A stretch of DNA of 64,000 bases from Microbacterium oxydans (GCF_900095745.1 NZ_FMIR01000013.1:62001-126000), one strand, 5' to 3'; counted from the first letter of the stretch, positions 43,918 through 53,328 are shown. Notes: generated from the letters alone by a model not told the origin. Made by a program: numbers and translations.

Positions 43918-45845
43918 TGTCGGCACGTACGGCATGGTCGGGCATCGTCCGCTCACCGCTGGGGATCACCGCGCTCAGCCTGGTCCTCCTCGTCACGCTC
44001 ACCGCGATCTTCGCGCCGATCATCTGGGGCGCGCAGGCCGAGCAGGTGAATCCGACCGAGATCACCCAGGGACCGAGCGCCGCGCACCTGCTGGGCACCG
44101 ACACCCTCGGTCGCGACGTGCTCGCCCGCGTGCTGGTCGCGACCCGGCTCTCGGTGGTGCTCGCGGTGATCGCCGTGATCATCGGCGTCGTCGCCGGCAC
44201 GCTGCTCGGTACCGCACCGTCGGTGCTCCCCCGCTGGATCGGGCGCCCGATCGTCGGGTTCGTGAACATCGCGGTCGCCTTCCCCGGACTCCTGCTCGCG
44301 CTGTTCTTCGCGGTGATCTTCGGGGTCGGATCCACAGGCGCCGTCCTCGCGATCGGGTTCGCGATGGCGCCGCAGTTCGCGCGGCTCACCCAGACGCTGT
44401 CCGCGGCGATCGCCGGACGCGACTTCATCGACGCCGCGCGGGTCGCCGGGGTCTCGCGGTTCCGCATCCTCATCCGGCACATCCTGCCGAACATCGGCGA
44501 ACCGCTCATCGTGAACGCCACCGTCTCCGCGGGATCGACGCTGCTCGCCTTCGCCGGACTCTCGTTCCTCGGCCTGGGCGTGCAGGTGCCCGAGTACGAC
44601 TGGGGCCGGCTGCTGGGCGAGGGCCTGAACCGGATCTACCTCAACCCGGCGGCCGCGCTCGGCCCCGCCGTGGCCGTGGTGATCGCCGGACTCGCGTTCA
44701 ACCTCCTCGGCGAGACCGCAGCGGCAGCCCTGGGTGGTCGCTCCGATCGCCGACGCCTCCGCCTCCCCGCCATCGTGCGCCCCCGAGCCGCTCAGCCCGC
44801 GCAGGTCGACGACGAAGAAGTGGTGCTCCTCGTCGACGATCTGCGCGTCTCCTTCCCGACGCCGAGCGGATGGGTCACCCCCGTGCGCGGCGTCTCGTTC
44901 ACGGTCTCGCGCGGCGAAGCGATCGGCGTGGTCGGCGAATCGGGCTCCGGCAAGAGCCTCACCGCGTTGGCCGCCGCCCGGCTCATCGAGCGCCCCGGAG
45001 ATGTCACCGCCGCACGACTGGACTTCTGCGGCACCCCGCTGCTGACGACATCCGACCGCGCGGTGCGGAGCCTGCTCGGCACCTCGCTCGCCATGGTCTT
45101 CCAGGACCCGATGACGTCGTTCAACCCGACGAGGCGGATCGGATCGCAGCTCGCCGAGGCCGCGTCGGAGCACCAGGACATCACCCGAAAGCAGGCGATG
45201 AATCGGGCGATCGAGCGCCTGCAGTCGGTGCGGGTGCCCGCCGCGGCACGACGCGCCCACCAGTACCCGCACGAGTTCTCCGGCGGCATGCGGCAGCGGG
45301 CGATGATCGCCATGGGGCTCATGAACCACCCGCGCCTCATCATCGCGGACGAGCCGACCACGGCTCTCGACGTCACGGTGCAGCGACAGGTGCTGCAGCT
45401 CCTCGCCGGCGTGCGCCGGGACACCGACGCCGCGATCCTGCTCATCAGCCACGACATCGCGGTCGTCGCACAGACCTGCGACCGCGTGCTGGTGATGTAC
45501 GCGGGACGGATCGTGGAGGACCTGCCCGCGGCGACCCTCCACACCGACGCCCGGCACCCGTACACCCGCGCCCTGCTCGAGGTCGTGCCCGAGATCGACG
45601 CCGATCGCAGCGAGCCGCTGAAGATGATCCCGGGGCGTCCCCCGGCACCGGGCGCGTTCCCCACCGGCTGCGCGTTCGCCGCCCGTTGCCCGCTCGCCAC
45701 CGAGCTCTGCCGGGAGACCGATCCCGAGCTCGTGGCGGATGCCGAAGGCCATCGGGTCGCGTGCTGGCATCCGGTCAGCGGCGAGACGGCGGTTCCGGTG
45801 ACCATCGCCACGGTCGCCGAAGAGGAAGAGACGGTGCTGCGATGA
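43914..45845 (+). CDS. Fused oligopeptide permease-ATPase (DppC-DppD)
   Basis: A 643-residue fusion. Residues 1 to about 275 are a DppC-type permease with HLLGTDTLGRDVLARV and the EAA loop FIDAARVAGVSRFRI. After a linker of about 25 residues comes a full DppD-type ATPase from about residue 300: Walker A GESGSGKSL near 341-349, signature FSGGMRQR and Walker B LIIADEPTTALD. The C-terminal cysteine block (TGCAFAARCP, ELCRETDP) is that of peptide ABC ATPases. Such fusions are known in actinobacteria and fix the ratio of the two parts. ATGA overlaps join it to the genes on both sides. Confidence 0.92.
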   Translation: MMSARTAWSGIVRSPLGITALSLVLLVTLTAIFAPIIWGAQAEQVNPTEITQGPSAAHLLGTDTLGRDVLARVLVATRLSVVLAVIAVIIGVVAGTLLGTAPSVLPRWIGRPIVGFVNIAVAFPGLLLALFFAVIFGVGSTGAVLAIGFAMAPQFARLTQTLSAAIAGRDFIDAARVAGVSRFRILIRHILPNIGEPLIVNATVSAGSTLLAFAGLSFLGLGVQVPEYDWGRLLGEGLNRIYLNPAAALGPAVAVVIAGLAFNLLGETAAAALGGRSDRRRLRLPAIVRPRAAQPAQVDDEEVVLLVDDLRVSFPTPSGWVTPVRGVSFTVSRGEAIGVVGESGSGKSLTALAAARLIERPGDVTAARLDFCGTPLLTTSDRAVRSLLGTSLAMVFQDPMTSFNPTRRIGSQLAEAASEHQDITRKQAMNRAIERLQSVRVPAAARRAHQYPHEFSGGMRQRAMIAMGLMNHPRLIIADEPTTALDVTVQRQVLQLLAGVRRDTDAAILLISHDIAVVAQTCDRVLVMYAGRIVEDLPAATLHTDARHPYTRALLEVVPEIDADRSEPLKMIPGRPPAPGAFPTGCAFAARCPLATELCRETDPELVADAEGHRVACWHPVSGETAVPVTIATVAEEEETVLR

Positions 45846-46885
45846 GCGAACTGCGCTTCGACCGGGTCAGCGTGCGCTACGGCACGCACCGCGCAGGTCT
45901 CACGGCTGTCGACGACGTGACCCTCACGGTCCCGTCGGGATCCGTCGTGGGACTCGTGGGCGAGTCGGGTTCGGGTAAGTCCACTCTCGCCCGCGCCGCG
46001 ATCGGCCTCGCGCCCATCAGCGAGGGCTCGATCACCCTCGACGGCGTGGACGTGCGCAGCTTCCGCCGTCGTCGCCCCATCCAGATGGTGTTCCAGGACC
46101 CGTTTTCCTCGCTCGACCCGCGCATGACGATCGGCGAATCGATCGCCGAGGCCCTCCCCCGCGACATCCGCGGAACCAGGGCCCGCCGCGCCGAGGTCGC
46201 CCGCCTGCTCGACCTGGTGAGCCTCGACGCCGACCGCGCACAGTCGCTCCCGTCGGCGCTCTCGGGCGGACAGCGTCAGCGCATCGCCCTGGCGCGGGCT
46301 CTCGCCGCCCGCCCCGAGCTCGTGATCGCCGACGAGATCACCTCCGCGCTCGACGTCTCGGTGCAGGGCTCGGTGCTCAACCTCGTGCGCGAACTGCGGG
46401 CGGAGCTCGACCTGACGATGCTCTTCATCTCGCACAACCTCTCCGTGGTGCGCTACCTGAGCGATCACATCGCGGTGATGTACCTCGGCCGCATCGTCGA
46501 GTTCGGGCAGACCGAGCAGGTGCTCGCCGACCCGCAGCACCCGTACACGCGGGACCTGCTCCAGGCGGCGCCGACCCGGCACGGGAACCTGTTGGCGGTC
46601 GACCCGCTCGCCCCTGTCGACGTGGAGCCCGCCGATCCGCATGCGCCGCCGAGCGGATGCCGCTTCCACCCACGGTGCCCGATCGGTCCTGCCGCTCGCC
46701 CCGACCGGCAGCTCTGCGTGATCGCGGAGCCTCCGCTGCCCACGGGTCCGGCGGGCGCAGCCTGTCATTTCGCGGGGCTGCCCGCGGATGCACCGATCGG
46801 GACTGTGCCCATCTCCCAAAGCATCCCCCTGGTTTCGGCCGCGACCACAACACCGACCCCGCTCTCAGCGGACACAGTGAACTGA
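45842..46885 (+). CDS. Oligopeptide ABC transporter ATP-binding protein (DppF type)
   Basis: A 347-residue ATPase. Walker A is GESGSGKSTLAR, the Q-loop reads QMVFQDPFSSLDP, the signature is LSGGQRQRIAL and the switch His is in FISHNLSVV. The C-terminal block GCRFHPRCP is the cysteine motif of peptide importers. A Thr/Ser/Pro-rich tail of about 30 residues ends the protein. It works with the ATPase half of the upstream fusion to form the two-ATPase motor. It overlaps the fusion gene by four bases. Confidence 0.93.
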   Translation: MSELRFDRVSVRYGTHRAGLTAVDDVTLTVPSGSVVGLVGESGSGKSTLARAAIGLAPISEGSITLDGVDVRSFRRRRPIQMVFQDPFSSLDPRMTIGESIAEALPRDIRGTRARRAEVARLLDLVSLDADRAQSLPSALSGGQRQRIALARALAARPELVIADEITSALDVSVQGSVLNLVRELRAELDLTMLFISHNLSVVRYLSDHIAVMYLGRIVEFGQTEQVLADPQHPYTRDLLQAAPTRHGNLLAVDPLAPVDVEPADPHAPPSGCRFHPRCPIGPAARPDRQLCVIAEPPLPTGPAGAACHFAGLPADAPIGTVPISQSIPLVSAATTTPTPLSADTVN

Positions 46886-46904
46886 CCATCCGATTGGAGC
46901 TCCC

Positions 46905-49900
46905 ATGAACCGTGTCACCGTCGACGACCTGCTCGCCGTCCGCACCCCCGAGCAACCGGCACTGTCACCCGACGGCGCCCGCATCGCCTTCGTGCTGCGG
47001 ACGACCGACCGCGACGGCGACCGGGACACGCGCGCCCTGTGGCAGGTGCCGACCACCGGCGGTGACCCCGTCCCGCTCACGCACGCGACGGCCGACTCGA
47101 CCCCGGTCTGGAGCCCCGACGGGTCGCAGCTCGCGTTCCTGCGCGCACAGGACGGCCCGGCGCAGCTCTGGCTGCTCCCGGCCGGCGGTGGCGAGGCCCG
47201 CGGACTCACGACTCTCCCGCTCGGTGCCGGCGCTCCGGCCTGGAGCCCCGACGGGACACGCGTCGCCTTCACCGCCCCGGTCGACAGCGCGGCGCTTCCC
47301 GGCGAGACCGCGGAGACCATCCTCGCCCGACGCTCAGCGCCGGCCTCGACCGACCGGCTGGGCTACAAGGCCGATGGTGCGGGCAACCTGGGCACGCTCG
47401 TGCAGCAGCTGCACGTGCTCGACGTCGACTCGGGGAAGGTGACGGTCCTCACCCGCGGCCGCTCCCACGCCTCCGACCCGTTCTGGTCGCCCGACGGCAC
47501 GCGGATCGCCTACTCCGCGAGCGTCGAGGATGACGCGGATCTGACGATGCGCGTCCCCGTGTTCGTCCGCTCCGCCACCGATCCGAACAGCGAGGCCGTG
47601 CAGGTCAGCGCCGCCGATGTGCAGGCGACCGCGGTGGGCTGGACGCCGGACGGCCGCCATGTCGTCGCCGCCGGACGCACCGACACCGAGGTCGGCAACG
47701 CAGACCTCCTGCTGTTCCCGGTCGACGGCGGCGAACCGCAGAACATCACGCGCAGTCTCGACCGCAACGTGATGCCGGGTGGTCCCGGCTACCCGGGCGG
47801 CATGCCGCAGTTCACGGACGGCGGGGACCTCGTGTTCTGCCTCCGCGACAACGGCTACTCGCACGTGTACCGCGTCACCCCGGACGGTTCGGGCGCCACG
47901 GCCCTCGTGGACGGCACCGCGAACGTGTCAGGACTCTCGGTGGCGGCATCCTCCGCGGCGATCACGCTCGCGACGCCGGAATCCTTCGGCGACATCGCGG
48001 TGCTGGACCTCACGGATGGATCCACGCGTGTCCTCACCGACTACGGCACACCCGCATTCGATCTCCTCCCGGCGGAGGAGCGCCGTTTCACGATCGCCGA
48101 CGGCACCGTCGTCACGGGATGGCTGCGCCGCGATCCCGATGCCGCGGGTCCGCTCCCGCTGCTGCTCGACATCCACGGCGGTCCGCACAACGCCTGGAAC
48201 GGTGCCGCCGACCTCGTCCACCCGTACCACCAGGTGCTCGCGCGCCGCGGCTGGGCGATCCTCACCCTCAACCCCCGCGGCAGCGACGGCTACGGCGACG
48301 CGTTCTTCTCCGCGGTCTCCGGCGGGTGGGGCGTCAACGACGCGAACGACTTCCTCGAGCCGATCGACCAGCTCGTCGCCGAGGGCATCGCAGACCCGGC
48401 CCGACTGGCCGTGACCGGATACAGCTACGGCGGATTCATGACCTGCTTCCTCACGTCGCGCGACGACCGCTTCGCGGCGGCCGTGGGCGGAGGCGTGGTC
48501 ACCGATCTCTTCTCGATGGGCGGCACCTCCGACTTCGGGCACTACCTCTCGGCGAAGGAGAACGGCGGGCTCCCCTGGCGCGATGAGGAGCGCCTCTCCG
48601 CGCAGTCGCCGTTCACGCAGGTCGACCAGGTCACCACCCCGACTCTGATCCTGCAGGGTGCGGCCGATGACCGCTGCCCGGTCGGTCAGGCCGAGCAGTG
48701 GTTCACGGCGCTGCGCGAGCGCGACGTGCCCACGCGCCTGGTGCTCTACCCCGGCGGCTCGCACCTGTTCGTGCTCTCCGGTCCTCCGTCGCACCGCGCC
48801 GACTATTCGCAGCGCGTGATCGACTGGGTCGAGCAGTACGCGCCGCCGGCCGGCACACCCGTGCGCGCCCGCCTCGACGCCCGTCATTGGCAGCAGCGAC
48901 TCAGTGCGCTGGCCGCAGCGCACAAGGTGCCGGGCGCGACTCTCGGCATCCTGCGTCTCGGCGAGGAGCCGGTATATGCGCACCACGGCATACTCAACGC
49001 GCGCACGGGCATCGAGACCACCGACGACTCCGTGTTCCAGATCGGCTCGATGGGCAAGGTGTGGACGACGACCGCGATCATGCGCCTCGTCGATCAGGGT
49101 GTGCTCGACCTCGATGCCCCGGTCGTCTCGTACGTGCCGGAGTTCTCGTCCTCCGACCCGGAGATCACGCGGACAGTGACGCTGCGTCACCTCCTGAATC
49201 ACACCAGTGGGATCGACGGCGACGTCTTCACCGACACCGGACGCGGCGACGAGACACTCGAGAAGTACGTCGCGCTCCTGGACGGCGTCGCGCAGAATCA
49301 CCCGCTTGGTGCGACGATGTCGTACTGCAACTCCGGATTCTCGCTGGCCGGGCGCGTGATCGAGAAGGTCACCGGAACGACCTGGGATCAGGCCATGCGC
49401 GACCTCGTGTTCACGCCCCTCGGACTCACCCACTCCTCGACCCTCCCGGAGGAGGCGATCATGTTCCGGGCGGCCAGCGGGCACACCGTGGTCGACGAAG
49501 ATGGTCCGCACCTCGCGCCCGCCTGGATGCTCCCGCGATCGATGGGCCCGGCCGGACTCATCAACTCCACTACGGCCGACGTGCTCGCCTTCGCCCGCAT
49601 GCACCTGACAGGCGGACTGGCCGCCGATGGGACGCGCGTGCTGTCCGAGGCCGCCGTGGCGCGGATGCAGGAGCGTGAGGTGGACATGCCCGACCCGTAC
49701 ACGCTCGGAGACGCGTGGGGCGTGGGCTGGATCCTGTTCGACTGGAACGGCCACCGCCTCATCGGGCACGACGGGAACACGATCGGGCAGGCGTCGTTCC
49801 TGCGCATCCTCCCCGAGGAGGGCCTCGCGGTGACGCTGCTGACCAACGGCGGCAACACCCACGATCTCTACGTCGAGCTGTTCGGGGAGATCTTCCGCGA

Positions 49901-50237
49901 GCTGGCGGCGCTGGAGCTGCCGGCCGGCCTCACTCCGCCCGAGGAGCCGTTCACAGATGACTTCTCCGAGTTCGAGGGCGTCTACGACCGCTCGGGCGTG
50001 CGCACCGAGATCTTCCGCGACGAGAACGGCCTGCGTATGCGCACGACCCTGAATGGGCCGCTCGCCGCCATGCTTCCCGACCCGGTGCAGGAGCATCCGC
50101 TGGTGCCCGTCCGTCGCGGCGAGTTCGTGATGCGCCCCGAGGGTGAGCAGGCCTGGCACGCCGTGGTGTTCTATTCCCTGCCCGGCGGCGAGCGCTACCT
50201 GCACCACGGCGTCCGCGCGGCGCCGAAGGTGTCGTGA
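46905..50237 (+). CDS. S9 prolyl-oligopeptidase-like peptidase fused to an S12 serine hydrolase
   Basis: An 1110-residue protein with two different serine hydrolase active sites. Residues 1 to about 370 form a WD40-like beta-propeller with repeats such as VWSPDGSQLAF and AWSPDGTRVAF. Residues about 390-645 are an S9 catalytic domain with Ser507 in GYSYGGF, Asp588 or Asp589 in GAADDRCP and His620 in GGSHLF. From about residue 660 to the end is a complete S12 hydrolase with Ser715-x-x-Lys718 in GSMGKVW, Tyr-x-Asn in MSYCNSGF and GHDGNTIGQ. No stop, frameshift or gap separates the halves. No signal peptide is seen. The S12 part is a paralogue of the first operon gene. It probably trims imported peptides, with one site for L- and one for D-bonds; that division is a guess. 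Confidence 0.9.
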   Translation: MNRVTVDDLLAVRTPEQPALSPDGARIAFVLRTTDRDGDRDTRALWQVPTTGGDPVPLTHATADSTPVWSPDGSQLAFLRAQDGPAQLWLLPAGGGEARGLTTLPLGAGAPAWSPDGTRVAFTAPVDSAALPGETAETILARRSAPASTDRLGYKADGAGNLGTLVQQLHVLDVDSGKVTVLTRGRSHASDPFWSPDGTRIAYSASVEDDADLTMRVPVFVRSATDPNSEAVQVSAADVQATAVGWTPDGRHVVAAGRTDTEVGNADLLLFPVDGGEPQNITRSLDRNVMPGGPGYPGGMPQFTDGGDLVFCLRDNGYSHVYRVTPDGSGATALVDGTANVSGLSVAASSAAITLATPESFGDIAVLDLTDGSTRVLTDYGTPAFDLLPAEERRFTIADGTVVTGWLRRDPDAAGPLPLLLDIHGGPHNAWNGAADLVHPYHQVLARRGWAILTLNPRGSDGYGDAFFSAVSGGWGVNDANDFLEPIDQLVAEGIADPARLAVTGYSYGGFMTCFLTSRDDRFAAAVGGGVVTDLFSMGGTSDFGHYLSAKENGGLPWRDEERLSAQSPFTQVDQVTTPTLILQGAADDRCPVGQAEQWFTALRERDVPTRLVLYPGGSHLFVLSGPPSHRADYSQRVIDWVEQYAPPAGTPVRARLDARHWQQRLSALAAAHKVPGATLGILRLGEEPVYAHHGILNARTGIETTDDSVFQIGSMGKVWTTTAIMRLVDQGVLDLDAPVVSYVPEFSSSDPEITRTVTLRHLLNHTSGIDGDVFTDTGRGDETLEKYVALLDGVAQNHPLGATMSYCNSGFSLAGRVIEKVTGTTWDQAMRDLVFTPLGLTHSSTLPEEAIMFRAASGHTVVDEDGPHLAPAWMLPRSMGPAGLINSTTADVLAFARMHLTGGLAADGTRVLSEAAVARMQEREVDMPDPYTLGDAWGVGWILFDWNGHRLIGHDGNTIGQASFLRILPEEGLAVTLLTNGGNTHDLYVELFGEIFRELAALELPAGLTPPEEPFTDDFSEFEGVYDRSGVRTEIFRDENGLRMRTTLNGPLAAMLPDPVQEHPLVPVRRGEFVMRPEGEQAWHAVVFYSLPGGERYLHHGVRAAPKVS

Positions 50238-51340
50238 TGCCGGTGCAGGCCGGCGTGGACCTCGACCTGGTCCTCGCCGACATCGAGACACTGGTCTCCT
50301 GCGAGTCGCCCTCCGATGACCTCGACGCCGTCGCCCACAGCGCCGATGTCGTCGCCGCCCTCGGCGAGCGCCTGCTGGGCGTCGCGCCGGAACGCATCGT
50401 CATCGACGGTCGTACGCATCTGCGGTGGCGGTTCGGTGAGCCCACGGTCCTGCTCCTCGGGCATCACGACACGGTGTGGCCGCTCGGCTCGTTGCGGCGG
50501 CATCCGTTCCGCATCGATGACGGCGTGCTCCGCGGTCCCGGATGCTTCGACATGAAGACGGGCGTGGTGATGGCTCTGCACGCCGTGGCCTCGCTCAGCG
50601 ACCGCACGGGCGTCAGCATCCTGATCACGGGCGACGAGGAACTCGGCTCCCCCAGCTCGCGCACGCTGATCGAGCAGGAGGCGCTCGGCTGCGCCGCGGT
50701 GTTCGTGCTCGAGGCGTCGGCCGACGGCGGCGCCGTGAAGATCGCCCGTAAGGGGGTCTCGCTCTATCGGCTGCACGTCTCGGGGCGGGCGGCTCATGCC
50801 GGATTGGAACCGGAGCGCGGCGTGAACGCGGCGGTGGAGGCCGCGCACCTCCTCCTCGCGGTCTCCGAGCTCGGCGATGCGGCGGCGGGGACCAGCGTCA
50901 CGCCCACGCTCCTGCGCGCCGGCAGCACCACGAACACGGTGCCGGCCGATGCGGAGTTCGCCGTCGATGTGCGGGTGCGCACGGTCGCGGAGCAGGACCG
51001 GGTGGATGCGGCGCTCCGCGCCCTCCCCGCCACGCTTCCCGGCGCCACGGTGCGCGTGGAGGGCGGTCCCAACCGTCGACCGATGGAGCCCGAGGCCTCT
51101 GCGGACCTGTTCCGCGCCGCCGTGGCGATCGCCCAGGAGGCCGGTCTGACGCCGTTCGAAGGCGTCGCGGTGGGTGGAGCGTCCGACGGCAACTTCACCG
51201 CGGCGCTGGGGGTTCCGACCCTCGACGGCCTCGGCGCGGTGGGCGGCGGAGCCCACGCCGATGACGAACACGTGATCGTGGAGATGATCCCGGAGCGCAT
51301 CCTGCTCCTGCAGGGACTGATCTCCGGAGTAAGGGCATGA
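50237..51340 (+). CDS. M20 family metallo-amidohydrolase (CPG2-like), candidate N-succinyl-amino acid desuccinylase
   Basis: A 367-residue M20 enzyme of the carboxypeptidase G2 type. Metal ligands are visible in GHHDTVW, GCFDMKTG, the catalytic pair in TGDEELGSP, VLEAS and the C-terminal GGGAHADDEH. The lid (dimerisation) domain spans about residues 170-285, with SGRAAHAGLEPERG. The ATG at 50237 shares one base with the preceding stop (TGATG); a GTG lies one codon earlier. Together with the following GNAT and racemase it matches the three-enzyme D-to-L amino acid conversion set known from Geobacillus, in which an M20 enzyme removes succinate from N-succinyl-L-amino acids. A plain peptidase role is possible. 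Confidence 0.88.
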   Translation: MPVQAGVDLDLVLADIETLVSCESPSDDLDAVAHSADVVAALGERLLGVAPERIVIDGRTHLRWRFGEPTVLLLGHHDTVWPLGSLRRHPFRIDDGVLRGPGCFDMKTGVVMALHAVASLSDRTGVSILITGDEELGSPSSRTLIEQEALGCAAVFVLEASADGGAVKIARKGVSLYRLHVSGRAAHAGLEPERGVNAAVEAAHLLLAVSELGDAAAGTSVTPTLLRAGSTTNTVPADAEFAVDVRVRTVAEQDRVDAALRALPATLPGATVRVEGGPNRRPMEPEASADLFRAAVAIAQEAGLTPFEGVAVGGASDGNFTAALGVPTLDGLGAVGGGAHADDEHVIVEMIPERILLLQGLISGVRA

Positions 51341-52206
51341 GCATGACGGATGCCGCAGCTTTCCGCGCCTCGCCGGAGGAGGCTGCCGACGCGGCGAGCG
51401 CCGCCGCGTCGAGGGCGGGGGTGGAGATCCGGTTGCTCGAGGACGTCGGGGACTTCGCCCGGGTGGCGGAGCTGTTCCAGAGCATCTGGACCAAGCAGGG
51501 CGAGACCTCGCCGGTCAACGTCGAGACCCTGCGTGCCCTGTCGAAGGCCGGCAGCTACGTGGGCGGCGCGTTCGAGCACGACGAGCTCGTCGGCGCCTGC
51601 TTCGGCTTCTTCGCGGCTCCGGATCAGCGCGCCCTGCACAGCCACATCGCCGGGGTCTCGGCACGGATGCGCGGTCGCAGCGTCGGCTTCGCGCTCAAGG
51701 TGCATCAGCGCGCCTGGGCGCTCGAGGAGGGACTCGACGAGATCTCCTGGACGTTCGATCCGCTCATCAGCCGCAACGCCCACTTCAATCTCGTGAAGCT
51801 CGCTGCGACGCCCACGTCGTACCACCGCAACTTCTACGGGCACATGGCCGACGCCCTCAACGGTGCGGACGACACCGACCGGATGCTCGTCACCTGGTAC
51901 GTGCGCGATCCGCGCGTCGTCGCCGCCTGTCACGGGGAGCCCGCGCCTGCGAGAGAACACGACGGTGCGGCGCTGCTCAGCGTGGGCGATGACCTCGGGC
52001 CACTCCGGCATCGCACCGACGCGCGGCTCGTGCGTGTGGCGCTGCCGCGCGACATCGAGTCCCTGCGTCTCGCCGAGCCCGCCCGCGCGACCGCGTGGCG
52101 CCTGGCCCTGCGGGAGACGCTCGGATCTGCGCTGGAGGGTGGAGGGCGCGTGCTCTCGTTCGATCGCTCCGGCGCGTACACCATCGACAGAGGAGAACAG
52201 GGATGA
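51337..52206 (+). CDS. COG3375-type GNAT acyltransferase, candidate D-amino acid N-succinyltransferase
   Basis: A 289-residue GNAT-fold protein of the COG3375 type. Motif A is degenerate (SARMRGRSVGFALK), and the diagnostic block EISWTFDPLISRNAHFN is at about residues 142-158. In Geobacillus kaustophilus a GNAT encoded beside N-succinylamino acid racemase was shown to succinylate D-amino acids. This protein stands directly before the racemase gene and after the M20 gene, with four-base overlaps on both sides, which strongly suggests the same job. Acyl-CoA choice cannot be read from the sequence. The 30-residue N-terminus is Ala-rich. Confidence 0.82.
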   Translation: MSMTDAAAFRASPEEAADAASAAASRAGVEIRLLEDVGDFARVAELFQSIWTKQGETSPVNVETLRALSKAGSYVGGAFEHDELVGACFGFFAAPDQRALHSHIAGVSARMRGRSVGFALKVHQRAWALEEGLDEISWTFDPLISRNAHFNLVKLAATPTSYHRNFYGHMADALNGADDTDRMLVTWYVRDPRVVAACHGEPAPAREHDGAALLSVGDDLGPLRHRTDARLVRVALPRDIESLRLAEPARATAWRLALRETLGSALEGGGRVLSFDRSGAYTIDRGEQG

Positions 52207-53309
52207 AGCTCACCGGATTCGAGCTGCGTGTGATCGAGATGCCGTTGGTGTCGCCGTTCCGCACGTCGTTCGGCGTGCAGACCGTGCGCGAGGCGCTGAT
52301 CGTGCGGGCCGTCACCGACGAGGCGGAGGGCTGGGGCGAGGGCGTCGCGATGAACGACCCGCTGTACTCCTCCGAGTATGTCGAGGCGAGCGTCGACGTC
52401 ATCACCCGCTTCCTGCTGCCGGCGCTGGCGCAGGTGAAGGACCTGCATGCCGGTGGCGTGGCTCCGGCGCTCGCGAAGTTCAAGGGGCATCGCATGTCGA
52501 AGGCCGCCGTCGAGCTGGCGATCCTCGACGCCGAGCTGCGGGCCACGGGCGTGCCGCTGTCGCGCGAGCTGGGCGCCGTGCGCGACCGGGTCGACTGCGG
52601 CGTCTCGGTCGGCATCATGGACTCGATTCCCGAGCTGCTCGACGCGGTCGACGGCTACCTCGACGAGGGATACGTGCGCATCAAGCTGAAGATCGAGCCG
52701 GGCTGGGACATCGATCCCGTCCGTGCCGTGCGCGAGCGGTTCGGCGACGACGTGCTGCTGCAGGTCGACGCGAACACCGCCTATCACCGGGGCGACGCCC
52801 GGCACCTCGCCAAGCTCGATCCGTTCGACCTGCTCCTGATCGAGCAGCCGCTCGACGAGGAGGATCTGCTCGGCCATGCCCAGCTCGCGAAGGCCATCAC
52901 GACCCCGGTGTGCCTCGACGAGTCGATCGTGTCGGCGCGTGCTGCGGCGGATGCCATCGCCCTGGGTGCCTGCTCGATCGTGAACATCAAGCCCGGCCGC
53001 GTCGGCGGCTACCTCGAGGCCCGTCGCATCCACGACGTGTGCGTGGCGAACGACATCCCGGTGTGGTGCGGCGGAATGCTGGAGACCGGGATCGGCCGGG
53101 CCGCGAACGTCGCCCTCGCCGCTCTCCCGGGCTTCACCCTCCCCGGTGACACCTCGGGCTCCGGCCGCTACTACTCACGCGACATCACCGAACCGTTCGT
53201 CGTCGAGGACGGCACGCTGACGGTCCCGACCGGTCCGGGCATCGGCGTGACCCCGGATGCCGATGCGCTGGATGCCGTGACGGTGCGCACGGAGTGGATC
53301 ACCTTCTGA
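52203..53309 (+). CDS. N-succinylamino acid racemase / o-succinylbenzoate synthase family (enolase superfamily)
   Basis: A 368-residue enolase-superfamily enzyme. Catalytic Lys161-x-Lys163 is in RIKLKIEPG; metal ligands are Asp189 (VDANTAY), Glu214 (LIEQPL) and Asp239 (LDESI); the opposite base is Lys263 in NIKPGRVGG. These positions and the length equal those of the Amycolatopsis racemase. CGGMLETGIGRAAN is the family C-terminal block, whereas dipeptide epimerases carry a D-x-D there. No other menaquinone gene is near, so racemisation of N-succinyl amino acids is more likely than o-succinylbenzoate synthesis. Placed after GNAT and M20 genes in overlapping frames, it should complete the D-to-L inversion route in the cytosol. 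Confidence 0.92.
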   Translation: MKLTGFELRVIEMPLVSPFRTSFGVQTVREALIVRAVTDEAEGWGEGVAMNDPLYSSEYVEASVDVITRFLLPALAQVKDLHAGGVAPALAKFKGHRMSKAAVELAILDAELRATGVPLSRELGAVRDRVDCGVSVGIMDSIPELLDAVDGYLDEGYVRIKLKIEPGWDIDPVRAVRERFGDDVLLQVDANTAYHRGDARHLAKLDPFDLLLIEQPLDEEDLLGHAQLAKAITTPVCLDESIVSARAAADAIALGACSIVNIKPGRVGGYLEARRIHDVCVANDIPVWCGGMLETGIGRAANVALAALPGFTLPGDTSGSGRYYSRDITEPFVVEDGTLTVPTGPGIGVTPDADALDAVTVRTEWITF

Positions 53310-53328
53310 GCATGGGTTGATGTCCCGC

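Noticed and set aside
43026..46885. Long frames running from one transporter gene into the next
   Set aside because: High GC keeps off-frames open. Motifs, overlaps and ATG positions place the true starts at 43914 and 45842.
52203..53309. Menaquinone gene menC
   Set aside because: The sequence family allows it, but no other menaquinone gene is near, and the GNAT-M20 partners point to N-succinylamino acid racemase.
52203..53309. L-Ala-D/L-Glu dipeptide epimerase (YkfB-like)
   Set aside because: The C-terminal D-x-D motif of dipeptide epimerases is replaced by GGMLETGIGRA, typical of the racemase/OSBS group.
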